This document shows, piece after piece, positions 16,162 through 23,743 of a stretch of 33,555 nt of DNA (positions are counted from its first letter, which is position 1; every line of letters starts with the position of its first letter). Below the pieces are notes generated by a model. The model made no database searches and had not been told where the DNA came from. It saw nothing but the letters and a program-made list of their open reading frames with translations. Position numbers and translations under genes: made by a program. The stretch is from Pseudomonadota bacterium (GTDB lineage: Bacteria; Pseudomonadota; Alphaproteobacteria; Acetobacterales; Acetobacteraceae), in the NCBI GenBank assembly GCA_023424475.1, contig JAFADX010000405.1, forward strand, positions 1 through 33,555, given 5' to 3'.

Positions 16162-16716
16162 TCATACGGCGGCGCGCCGCAGCGGTTCCAGCACCGCAGG
16201 ATCGGCGATCGGCGCCGTGTCCCAGGGAGGTTCCGGCGGCGGATCGAGCGTCTCGAACACCGTCGCAAGCTCGATCGAACCGGTCTCGGCAGGACGCGGA
16301 TAGGGGGTCGGATCCGGCAGGCCAGGCCCCCGGGGCTGGCCGATGGCGATGAAGAAGTCCTCGAGCCCCGCCGGAACCAGCATCCAGAGCATCCGGAACG
16401 GCGCCTCGCCGTCGTTGATGAAGCCGTGCCGCGCATGGGGCTGGGCCACCATGAAGGTGCCGGCGGAGATGCGCCGCACCACGCCGTCCAGCCGCGCCAG
16501 CGCCTGGCCCTCCACGATCCAGAAGATTTCGGTCTGGGCCGGGTGCGCGTGCTCGCGGATCTTGCCGAGCGGGGGCAGTTCCTGCAGCCCGGCAGAGAAG
16601 CCGGCCGGCGCGCCGGCAAAGCGCGGCGTCGTCAGCACCTCGACCGACCCATTCGCCGGCTGGGGCTGCCAGTGCTGCTCGCCCGCGCCGGGCGGCACGA
16701 CCAGCACGCGGCTCAT
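16162..16716 (-). CDS. Cupin domain protein
   Basis: A 184-residue protein with one cupin domain. Motif 1 is seen as His56, His58 and Glu63 in REHAHPAQTEIFWIVEG, and motif 2 includes His97 in QPHARHGFINDG; together these form a typical metal site. The C-terminal 50 residues are proline-rich. The ATG lies directly next to the stop of the upstream HtrA-like gene (no spacer), implying coupling. Cupins of this kind can be dioxygenases, isomerases or sugar-binding sensors, and no specific role can be chosen. Confidence 0.82.
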   Translation of the reverse strand: MSRVLVVPPGAGEQHWQPQPANGSVEVLTTPRFAGAPAGFSAGLQELPPLGKIREHAHPAQTEIFWIVEGQALARLDGVVRRISAGTFMVAQPHARHGFINDGEAPFRMLWMLVPAGLEDFFIAIGQPRGPGLPDPTPYPRPAETGSIELATVFETLDPPPEPPWDTAPIADPAVLEPLRRAAV

Positions 16717-17685
16717 TCAGTGCATCCTCGGCGCCTTGAGGAAGCTCATGCGGTCGCCGGAGACCACGGCGACGTCCCGCGTGCCGCGCGCCCGGCCCAG
16801 CCGCAGCTTCACCGTCGCGCCGGCATCGCCGCAGGCCCAGACCGCCCGCCAGAGCTCGGCCAGGTCGGTGACCGCGGTGCCGTCCACCGAGAGCACCCGG
16901 TCCCCCGTGCGCACGCCGGAATTCTCGGCCGGCCCGCCGGGCGCCAGGGAGGCGATCGCCACCCCCTCCTCGTCCTCGGTCGCATAGAGGCCGAGCCAGG
17001 GACGCGAGGGCCGGTTCACCCGCCCGTAGGAGAGCAGATCGTTCATGATCGGCGACAGCCGATGCACCGGCACGACCATGTTCAGGTCGAGCCGCCGCCC
17101 TTCCTCGCCCTGCTGGAGGATCAGCGAGCCGATGCCGATCAGCTTGCCGTCCGGGCCGATCAGCCCCGCCCCGCCCCAGGAGGGGTGCGCGGGCGCGGTG
17201 AACAGGGCGTCCTCCATCAGGTATTCCCAGTAGCCCGCGAAGATCTGCCGCGCGACGAGCTTGCAGGCGACCGCATGACCCTGCCCGCCCGCGGCTGCGA
17301 GGATCACCGGCGCACCGATCCGCAGCCCCTCGCTGTCGCCGATCTCGAGAGGCCGGACGCCGAGCTGGCCCAGCGCCTGCACCAGCCCGAAGCCCGTCTC
17401 CTGGTCCACGGCCAGCGCGTGGCCCGGGACGGCGCGGCCGTCGGCGGCGGTGATCCAGATCGTCTCGGCCTCGGTGACCAGGTAGCCGATGGTCAGGACC
17501 ACGCCGTCGCGGATGACGACGCCGCTGCCCTCGCGCTCGGTGCCGAGAACATTGGCGGTGAAGGCATCGGGCGGCACCGCCGAGCGCAGCCCGACGATGC
17601 TCCCCAGCGCGGCCTGGAGGTCGAAGGCGTAGTCCGTCGGATCGGGTTGAAGATGCTCCGGGATGTCCCAATCGTCCTTGGCCAT
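16717..17685 (-). CDS. HtrA/DegP-like protein with PDZ domain, catalytic triad lost (pseudoprotease)
   Basis: A 322-residue protein with a trypsin-like domain (about 50-215) and a PDZ domain (about 228-315, SRPWLGLYATEDEEGVAIASLAPGGPAENSGVRTGD split over two strands). The fold landmarks GSGVVIRDGVVLT, DQETGFGLVQA and GGAGLIGPDGKLIGI align with HtrA, but all three catalytic positions differ. The triad His is Tyr68 (LTIGYLV in place of LTNNHVV), the Asp is Gly98, and the Ser before GG is Trp170. No signal peptide or membrane anchor is seen. An in-frame ATG at 17727 would add 14 residues; neither start has a clear ribosome-binding site. It lies between a peptide-type binding protein and a cupin in one operon, suggesting a binding or scaffold role. 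Confidence 0.8.
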   Translation of the reverse strand: MAKDDWDIPEHLQPDPTDYAFDLQAALGSIVGLRSAVPPDAFTANVLGTEREGSGVVIRDGVVLTIGYLVTEAETIWITAADGRAVPGHALAVDQETGFGLVQALGQLGVRPLEIGDSEGLRIGAPVILAAAGGQGHAVACKLVARQIFAGYWEYLMEDALFTAPAHPSWGGAGLIGPDGKLIGIGSLILQQGEEGRRLDLNMVVPVHRLSPIMNDLLSYGRVNRPSRPWLGLYATEDEEGVAIASLAPGGPAENSGVRTGDRVLSVDGTAVTDLAELWRAVWACGDAGATVKLRLGRARGTRDVAVVSGDRMSFLKAPRMH

Positions 17686-17741
17686 GCTGTATCCGTAGGC
17701 GCTCCGCGCTGGCGATGTCGCAGACATGCTAGCATGGACCG

Positions 17742-17765
17742 GCGGGGTGCGCAGGGGCACCCCGC
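17742..17765 (-). terminator. Hairpin between binding-protein gene and HtrA-like gene
   Basis: GCGGGGTGC (17742-17750) and GCACCCCGC (17757-17765) form a perfect 9-bp stem with a 6-base loop. It is 9 bases after the binding-protein stop on the minus strand. Such intercistronic stems often leave solute-binding protein message in excess over downstream genes. Confidence 0.42.
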
Positions 17766-17774
17766 GCCCCGAAA

Positions 17775-19364
17775 TCAGCCTTTCCGCACGCCCCAGAAGG
17801 TCGGGAAACCCTTCTTCACGCCCGTGACGTTGGTGCGGTAGGCGGTCGGCTGCAAATATTGCCCCAGCGGAATGGATGGCACGTCCACCATGCACTGGAC
17901 CTGCATCTGCCGGCAGATCTCCTGCTGGGCGGCGAGGTCCGGGGCCTCGAACCAGGCATCCCGCAGTTCCTCCAGCTTCGGGCTGACGCACCAGCCGGGC
18001 CAGGCGGAACGCTGGTCGCCGTTGCCGCGGATCGCATAATGGTTCGATGGGTCCATGTGGTCCGCGCCCTCCCATCCGGTGTTGAAGCAGGACCAGCCGC
18101 CCTGATCCACCGGCCCGCGGTTGTTGCGGCGGGAGAGCATGGTGCCCCAGTCCGTCGCGACATAGTCCACGTTCATGCCGATGCGGCCCATGACGTCGGC
18201 CATCACCTCGCCGATCGCCTTGAACTGCGCATAGTCGGTCGCGGCGAGCAGCGTGACCTTCTCGTTCGCGTAGCCCGCCTGCTTCAGCATCTCCTTGACC
18301 TTGTCGAGGTCGCGGGGACCCTTCAGCGGCTCGAGACCCGCCTCGCTCGCCATCGGCGTGTTCGGGCAGAAGACGCCGTGCGGGACATGGAACATCGCTG
18401 GATCGTCGCCGACGATCGACTGCATGAAGTCGGTCTGGTTGAAGGCATGCAGCATGGCCCGGCGGATCGCCGGGTTGTTGAAGGGCGGCTGCAGGTGGTT
18501 CGGGCGCATCATGTCGACCGAGCCGGTCGGATTGTTCACCTCGATCTTCACCTGCCGGTTGCGCCGCAGCAGCGGTAGCAGGTCGTGGGTGGGGTTCTCC
18601 CACCAGTCCTGCTCGCCCTGCGCCAGTGCCGCGACCTTCGTGGCCGCGTCGGGAATCGTGGTCCACTCGACGCGGTCGAGGAACACGCGCTTCGGCCCCG
18701 CATTCCATTCGAGCGGTCCGTCCTCGCGCGGCACGTAGCGGTCGAACTTCACATAGACGTTGCGCGATCCCGGCACGCGCTCGTCGGCGAGGAAGCGGAA
18801 GGGCCCGCTGCCCACCATCTCGGTGATCTGTGTGAAGGGGTCTGTATTGGCGAGCCGCTCCGGCATCATCGCCGGCATCGGCGAGGTCACCTTGCCGAGC
18901 GCTGACGGCAGCAGCGGGAAGGGCCGCTTCAGCACGAAGCGGATGGTCCGGTCGTCGGGCGCGCTGAGTTCGTCGGTGCGCTCCATCAGCGCGCCGCCCA
19001 GCGCGTCGCGCTTGGCCCAGCGGCGGATCGAGGCGACGCAGTCGCGCGCGGTGACGCGCTCGCCATCGTGCCAGAACAGGTTCGGCCGCAGCTTCAGGTT
19101 CCACAGCTTGCCGCCGTTCTCGACGGTGTGGCCTTCGACCATCTGCGGATGCGGCTGGAAATTCGCATCCGAGCCGTAGAGCATGTCGAAGACCATGTGC
19201 CCGTGGCCGCGGGTCACGTAGGCCGTGGTGAAATGCGGATCGAGGAAGGCGAGGTCGATCTGCGGGATGAACTTGAGGACGTTGCTGCCCTGCGCGGCCG
19301 CGAGTCTCGGCGCGGCCACGGCGGCAGCGGCGAGGGCGAAGGTGGAGCGACGGCTGACGGTCAT
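17775..19364 (-). CDS. DppA/OppA-type (family 5) extracellular solute-binding protein, Tat-type signal
   Basis: A 529-residue periplasmic binding protein for peptides, nickel or opine-like ligands. The N-terminus has SRRSTFALAAAAVAAPRLAA, a twin-arginine pattern with an Ala-rich cleavage zone. Family-5 landmarks are PHPQMVEGHTVENGGKLWNLKLR, FWHDGERVTARDCVASI and NNPAIRRAMLHAFN. No permease or ATPase gene is next to it, so it is an orphan receptor or works with a transporter elsewhere. It begins a minus-strand operon with the HtrA-like and cupin genes and is divergent from the kinase operon at 19494, sharing a 129-base promoter region. Confidence 0.9.
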   Translation of the reverse strand: MTVSRRSTFALAAAAVAAPRLAAAQGSNVLKFIPQIDLAFLDPHFTTAYVTRGHGHMVFDMLYGSDANFQPHPQMVEGHTVENGGKLWNLKLRPNLFWHDGERVTARDCVASIRRWAKRDALGGALMERTDELSAPDDRTIRFVLKRPFPLLPSALGKVTSPMPAMMPERLANTDPFTQITEMVGSGPFRFLADERVPGSRNVYVKFDRYVPREDGPLEWNAGPKRVFLDRVEWTTIPDAATKVAALAQGEQDWWENPTHDLLPLLRRNRQVKIEVNNPTGSVDMMRPNHLQPPFNNPAIRRAMLHAFNQTDFMQSIVGDDPAMFHVPHGVFCPNTPMASEAGLEPLKGPRDLDKVKEMLKQAGYANEKVTLLAATDYAQFKAIGEVMADVMGRIGMNVDYVATDWGTMLSRRNNRGPVDQGGWSCFNTGWEGADHMDPSNHYAIRGNGDQRSAWPGWCVSPKLEELRDAWFEAPDLAAQQEICRQMQVQCMVDVPSIPLGQYLQPTAYRTNVTGVKKGFPTFWGVRKG

Positions 19365-19493
19365 GTGGCCTCCGGCTTGTCTGTTGACTGAGCTTCTCCC
19401 AGGCCTGTCACGCTAGCAGCCGCGCGCCGTATGCAAACCCGATAATTGTCCGCTCTGGCCATCTGGTCCGTCTGCGCTAGGCTGCCGCCCGCG

Positions 19494-20501
19494 ATGGAGA
19501 ACGTCCCGGGGGATTTGCAACAGGGCCTGCGCGCGATGGGCCTGCTCGCGCATGGCGCGACGGCGCTCGGCGTGCCGCTGGCCGGCGGCGTCTCCTCCGA
19601 CATCTGGCGCGTCGTCCTGCCCGATGGCCGCGAGGTCTGCGTCAAGCGCGCGCTGCCCAAGCTGAAGGTCGCCGCCGACTGGCAGGCGCCCGTGGTGCGC
19701 AACCGGTACGAGGCCCGCTGGCTCGCCCGCGCGCGGGAAGCGGCGCCCGGCTCGGCGCCCGAACTGCTGGGGCAGGACGAGGGGACCGGCACCCTCGCGA
19801 TGCAGTGGCTTCCGCCCGAGGCGTATCCGGTCTGGAAGGCGCGGCTGCAGGAGGGCAAGGCTGACGCCGCCTTCGCTGCCGAGGTCGGGCGCCGCCTCGT
19901 GCGCATCCAGGCGTACATGGCGGCGCGGCCCGAGGTTTCCGCGGATTTCCCGACCGACAACCTGTTCCACGCCATCCGGCTCGAGCCCTACCTCGTCGCG
20001 ACGTCGCGCGCGCATCCGGATCTCGCGGGCCCGCTCAACGCGCTGGCGTCGCGCACGGCCGCGACCAAGCGCACGCTGGTGCACGGCGATGTCAGCCCGA
20101 AGAACATCCTCGCCGGGCCGCAGGGGCCGGTGTTCCTCGACGCGGAATGCGCCTGGTGGGGCGACCCGGCCTTCGACCTCGCCTTCTGCCTGAACCACCT
20201 GCTGCTGAAATGCCTCTGGGTGCCGCCGGCGGCGCGGGGATTCCTCGCCTGCTTCGACGCGCTCGCCACCGCCTATCTGGTAAGCGTGGACTGGGAGGCG
20301 CCGGCGGTGATCGAATCGCGCGCCGCGAGCCTGCTGCCCGGCCTGTTCCTCGCGCGCGTGGACGGCAAGAGCCCGGTCGAATACCTGACCAGGGAGAAGG
20401 ACAAGGACCGCGTGCGCCGCGTGGCGCGCGCGCTTCTGCGGTCGCCGCCGGACCGGCTGAGCACGGTGCGCACCGCCTGGGAGGAAGAGATCGGCCTATG
20501 A
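19494..20501 (+). CDS. APH-type phosphotransferase (small-molecule kinase)
   Basis: A 335-residue cytoplasmic kinase of the aminoglycoside phosphotransferase/choline kinase fold. An ATP-binding Lys51 sits in VCVKRA, the catalytic loop is HGDVSPKN (197-204, Asp199 and Asn204), and the Mg-binding Asp216 is in VFLDAECAWWGDPAFDLAF. These are all present, so it should be active. The ATG at 19494 begins the conserved region; an upstream in-frame start at 19446 is less likely. Its stop overlaps the enolase-like gene by 4 bases. Placement before an enolase paralogue suggests it phosphorylates a hydroxy acid or sugar acid rather than an antibiotic (inference). Confidence 0.86.
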   Translation: MENVPGDLQQGLRAMGLLAHGATALGVPLAGGVSSDIWRVVLPDGREVCVKRALPKLKVAADWQAPVVRNRYEARWLARAREAAPGSAPELLGQDEGTGTLAMQWLPPEAYPVWKARLQEGKADAAFAAEVGRRLVRIQAYMAARPEVSADFPTDNLFHAIRLEPYLVATSRAHPDLAGPLNALASRTAATKRTLVHGDVSPKNILAGPQGPVFLDAECAWWGDPAFDLAFCLNHLLLKCLWVPPAARGFLACFDALATAYLVSVDWEAPAVIESRAASLLPGLFLARVDGKSPVEYLTREKDKDRVRRVARALLRSPPDRLSTVRTAWEEEIGL

Positions 20502-21787
20502 GTTCGACGATCATCGCGGGCGTGCGCGGCCGCCGCGTCTGGGACAGCCGTGGCCGCCCGACGGTCGAGGCCGAGCTGCGCCTGGCCGGCGGGGCACGCG
20601 GCCTCGCCATCGCGCCCGCGGGCGCCAGCACCGGCAGCGGCGAGGCGCTCGACCGCCGAGACGGCGGCAGCGCCTTCGGCGGCTACGACGTGAAGGGCGC
20701 GGTCGCCGCCGTGAACGAGGTGATCGCGCCTGCGATCCTCGGCATGGACGCGGCCGACCAGGCAGGGCTGGACGCGAAACTCATCGCGCTCGACGGCACG
20801 CCGGACAAGTCGCGGCTCGGGGCCAATGCGACGCTCTCGGTCTCCATGGCCGCCGCGCACGCCGCGGCACATGCGAACGGGATGCTGCTGTGGAAGCATC
20901 TTGGCGGCGAGGAGGCGACGCTCCTGCCGCTGCCGCAGATCCAGATCCTCGGCGGCGGCGCCCATGCCGGGCGGCGCGTGGACATCCAGGACTTCCTGGT
21001 GATCTGCCCCGCAGCGACGTCCTTCGCCGAGGCGCTGGACTGGACCGCCGAGGTCTATCGCGCCGCCGGCGCCATCATGAAGGAACGCGGCAAGCTGCAG
21101 GGCGTCGCCGACGAGGGCGGCTGGTGGCCGGCCTTCGACGCCAACGAGCAGGCGCTCGAAACCCTTGTCGCGGCGATCGAGCGCGCCGGCTTCAAGCCGG
21201 GCGAGCAGGTCGCGATCGCGCTCGACATCGCCTCGACCGATTTCGGCAGGGGCGGGACGTACCGGCTCGGCCTGGAAGGCCGCGAGCTCGACACCGACGG
21301 CATGATCCGGATGCTGCTCGGCTGGCTCGATGCCTACCCCATCGCCTCCATCGAGGATCCGCTCGCCGAGGACGACTGGGCCGGCTTCGCCGCCTTCACC
21401 AGGGAGGTCGGCGACAAGGTGCAGGTGGTGGGCGACGACTTCCTCGTCACCGACGCCGCGCGCGTGCGGGAGGCGGCGAAGGCGGGCGCCGCCAACACCG
21501 TGCTGATCAAGCCCAACCAGCGCGGCACGCTGACCGAGACCAGGGCGGCCTGGGAGGCCGCGAGGGAGGCCGGCTATGCCGGCATCGTCTCCGCGCGCTC
21601 GGGCGAGACGGAGGATGTCACCATCGTCCACCTCGCCCTCGGCTGGGGCGTGGGGCAGCTGAAGGTCGGCTCCTTCGCGCGCTCCGAACGCATGGCGAAG
21701 TGGAACGAGGCGCTGCGCATCGAGGAGGGCCTCGGCGCGCGGGCGCGCTTCGCCGGCGGCGCGGTGCTCGGCCGCTCGCGGCGATGA
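20498..21787 (+). CDS. Divergent enolase paralogue
   Basis: A 429-residue enolase-family protein, full length (E. coli enolase is 432). The metal ligands Asp243, Glu286 and Asp313 are kept, as are catalytic Lys338 in LIKPNQRGTLTET, Glu206 in DEGG, His156 and Lys389. Two active-site positions are changed. The loop-1 Ser of PSGAST is Ala41 (PAGAST), and the conserved His of SHRSGETED is Ala366 (SARSGETED). With the general base kept but these residues lost, it probably acts on an analogue of 2-phosphoglycerate, or is a poor glycolytic enzyme. It overlaps both neighbours by 4 bases (ATGA), lying between a kinase and a dehydrogenase. The housekeeping enolase is presumably elsewhere. Confidence 0.88.
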   Translation: MSSTIIAGVRGRRVWDSRGRPTVEAELRLAGGARGLAIAPAGASTGSGEALDRRDGGSAFGGYDVKGAVAAVNEVIAPAILGMDAADQAGLDAKLIALDGTPDKSRLGANATLSVSMAAAHAAAHANGMLLWKHLGGEEATLLPLPQIQILGGGAHAGRRVDIQDFLVICPAATSFAEALDWTAEVYRAAGAIMKERGKLQGVADEGGWWPAFDANEQALETLVAAIERAGFKPGEQVAIALDIASTDFGRGGTYRLGLEGRELDTDGMIRMLLGWLDAYPIASIEDPLAEDDWAGFAAFTREVGDKVQVVGDDFLVTDAARVREAAKAGAANTVLIKPNQRGTLTETRAAWEAAREAGYAGIVSARSGETEDVTIVHLALGWGVGQLKVGSFARSERMAKWNEALRIEEGLGARARFAGGAVLGRSRR

Positions 21788-22722
21788 AGGTCCTGCTGCA
21801 CTACCGCGCCGGGCCGGGGCTCGCGGAGCGGCTGTCGCACCTGCCGGGCCTCGACCTCACGGTGGTGCCGGACACCGACGACGCCGCCTTCGCCCGCGCC
21901 CTGCCGGATGCCGAGGCGATCTGGCACGTGCTGCGGCCGCTCCCGGCCGCCGACATCGCCGCCGCGCCGCGGCTGCGCCTGATCCAGAAGATCGGGGTCG
22001 GCGTGAACACCATCGACCTCGAGGCCGCGAAGGCGCGCGGCATCGCCGTGTGCAACCTGCCGGGCACCAATTCCCGCGCGGTCGCCGAACTGACGCTGCT
22101 GCTGATGCTCGCGGCCCTGCGGCGCGTCGCCCATTTCGACGCCGCGACGCGCGCCGGCCGGGGCTGGGCGCAGCCGCCGGAATTGCAGGACAGCCTGTTC
22201 GAGCTTGGCGGGCGGACTGTGGGGCTGGTCGGCTACGGCGCCATCCCTGCCCTGCTCGCACCCGTGCTCGCGGCGCTGGGCTGCCGGCTCCTCTACACCG
22301 CGCGCACGCCGAAGGAGGATGTCGAGGGTTCCTACCGCACCCTCGCCGGCCTGCTGTCGGAAAGCGACGTCGTCTCGCTGCATATCCCCGAGACGCCCGA
22401 GACCCGTGGGCTGATCGACGCGGGCGCGATCGCGCGGATGAAGAAGGGCGCGGTGCTGGTGAACACCGCGCGCGGCGGTCTGGTCGACCAGGCGGCGCTG
22501 ACCGAGGCGCTGCGTTCGGGCCATCTCGCCGCCGCGGGCCTCGACGTCTTCGCGCAGGAACCGGCCGACCCGCGCGACCCGCTGTTCGGCCTGCCCAACG
22601 TCGTCGTGACCCCGCACATCGCCTGGCTGAGCACCGGCACCTTCGACCGGTCCTTCGCCATCGCGGCGGAGAACGTCCGGCGCCTCGCGGCCGGCGAGCC
22701 GCTGCTGCACCGGGTCGCCTGA
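21784..22722 (+). CDS. D-2-hydroxyacid dehydrogenase family protein
   Basis: A 312-residue NAD(P)-dependent dehydrogenase of the D-isomer-specific family. The catalytic residues are Arg230 (NTARGGLVD), Glu259 (DVFAQEP) and His278 (TPHIAW). The nucleotide-binding loop reads GLVGYGAIPALLAP (about 147-160), so the third glycine of GxGxxG is replaced by Pro154; this may alter cofactor preference. The ATG overlaps the enolase-like stop by 4 bases. As the last gene of the kinase/enolase-like operon it may reduce or oxidise the keto acid made or used by the enolase-like enzyme (inference). It is clearly distinct from the paralogue at 2059. Confidence 0.88.
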   Translation: MKVLLHYRAGPGLAERLSHLPGLDLTVVPDTDDAAFARALPDAEAIWHVLRPLPAADIAAAPRLRLIQKIGVGVNTIDLEAAKARGIAVCNLPGTNSRAVAELTLLLMLAALRRVAHFDAATRAGRGWAQPPELQDSLFELGGRTVGLVGYGAIPALLAPVLAALGCRLLYTARTPKEDVEGSYRTLAGLLSESDVVSLHIPETPETRGLIDAGAIARMKKGAVLVNTARGGLVDQAALTEALRSGHLAAAGLDVFAQEPADPRDPLFGLPNVVVTPHIAWLSTGTFDRSFAIAAENVRRLAAGEPLLHRVA

Positions 22723-22738
22723 GCGGCCCGAACCGCGC

Positions 22739-22844
22739 TAGAGCCGTTTCCATTCGCCCTGGCTCCCGGCAACGTCCCTAGCCCGTTGTTTCCGCGAGCA
22801 TCTTCACCCGGTCAGGTGATTCCACCCGATCGGGATCTGCTCTA
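22739..22844 (-). repeat. 104-base palindromic repeat family, inverted copy
   Basis: Read on the minus strand, it starts with GCAGATCCCGATC and runs through the same landmarks as the tandem copies at 26096-26406: GGTGAAGATGCTCGC, then AAACAACGGGCT, ACGTTGCC, GAGCCAGGGCGAA and ACGGCTC. The core palindrome carries two mismatches. It fills the 134-base gap between the dehydrogenase and crotonase genes. Confidence 0.85.
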
Positions 22845-22856
22845 AAGGGGCGCGGC

Positions 22857-23639
22857 ATGCCGCACGACCTGATCCGGACGTCCCGCGAGGGCGTCGTCGC
22901 CACCGTCCTCATCGACCGCGAGGGCAAACGCAACTGCCTCGACCTGCCGATGTGGATCGCGCTGGGGGAAGCCTTCCGCGCCCTTTCGGCCGATGAGGGC
23001 CTGCGCGCGGTGGTGGTGCGCGGCGCCGGCACGGAAGCCTTCTGCGCCGGCGCCGACATCTCCGCCTTCGCGCACGAGCGCGGCACGCCGGAGCGCGAGG
23101 CGATCTACGGCAGCGAGCTGCACAACGCCTTCCACGCCATCCGCACCTGCATCCACCCCACCATCGCGGCCTGTTCCGGCTGGACCATGGGCGGCGGCTG
23201 CGGCATCGCGACCATGTGCGACTTCCGCATCGGGTCCGAGGCCACGCGGATCGGCATCCCCGCGCGCAACCTCGGCATCTACTACGCCTTCGAGGAGATC
23301 GACCCGATCCTGCAGATCTGCGGCTATGCCGTGACCGCTGAGATCCTGATCGAGGGCCGCGTCTTCAAGGGTCAGGAAGCCTACGAGAAGGGCCTGCTCT
23401 CGCGCCTCGTGCCCGACGGCACGGTGCATGCCGAAGCCATGGCGCTGGCCGGGCGCATCGCGCAGGGCTCGCCGCTCTCGGCCCGCTTCCACAAGTATGC
23501 CATGCAGAAGCTGCGGGGCGTGCAGCCGATCAGCGCGGCCGACCGCGAGCGGGAGAGCTCCTTCGCCTATACCGCGGACTTCCGCAACGCGGCCGAGGCC
23601 TTCCTCGCCAAGCGCAAGCCGGTGTTCGAGGGGCGCTGA
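22857..23639 (+). CDS. Enoyl-CoA hydratase/isomerase (crotonase) family protein lacking the hydratase glutamates
   Basis: A 260-residue crotonase-fold protein. The CoA-binding and oxyanion features are present: AFCAGADISAF (61-71) and SGWTMGGGCGIATMCDFRIG (107-126). Relative to rat mitochondrial hydratase, the catalytic Glu144 position is Gly116 and the Glu164 position is Ala136 (IPARNLG in place of the PExxLG pattern). Hydratase activity is therefore unlikely; isomerase, thioesterase, decarboxylase or another crotonase chemistry is possible. FEEI at 145-148 supplies nearby acidic residues. It begins 134 bases after the dehydrogenase, with a repeat element between, so it may be a separate unit. 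Confidence 0.85.
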   Translation: MPHDLIRTSREGVVATVLIDREGKRNCLDLPMWIALGEAFRALSADEGLRAVVVRGAGTEAFCAGADISAFAHERGTPEREAIYGSELHNAFHAIRTCIHPTIAACSGWTMGGGCGIATMCDFRIGSEATRIGIPARNLGIYYAFEEIDPILQICGYAVTAEILIEGRVFKGQEAYEKGLLSRLVPDGTVHAEAMALAGRIAQGSPLSARFHKYAMQKLRGVQPISAADRERESSFAYTADFRNAAEAFLAKRKPVFEGR

Positions 23640-23719
23640 CACCGGCGCCCGGCCGCGCGGAGGCCCGAAGGGCTGCCTTCGCGCGCGGGCCGTCTCCGCC
23701 GCTCATCCCTCCTTCACCT

Positions 23720-23743
23720 CCGGCGCGCCAGGATGCGCGCCGG
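23720..23743 (+). promoter_or_regulatory. Hairpin presenting the ribosome-binding site just before the 23744 start codon
   Basis: CCGGCGCGC (23720-23728) and GCGCGCCGG (23735-23743) form a perfect 9-bp GC stem. The 6-base loop CAGGAT holds the only plausible Shine-Dalgarno sequence (AGGA), and the stem ends at the base before the ATG. This arrangement could limit or gate translation of the following gene pair. Confidence 0.42.

Noticed and set aside
16108..17841. Plus-strand open frame of 577 codons opposite the cupin and HtrA-like genes
   Set aside because: Same reason: antisense shadow over two recognisable genes, rich in His/Arg/Pro and without family features.
19494..20501. Aminoglycoside resistance gene
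   Set aside because: The kinase fold is shared by many metabolic kinases, and its coupling to an enolase paralogue and a dehydrogenase argues for a metabolic role.
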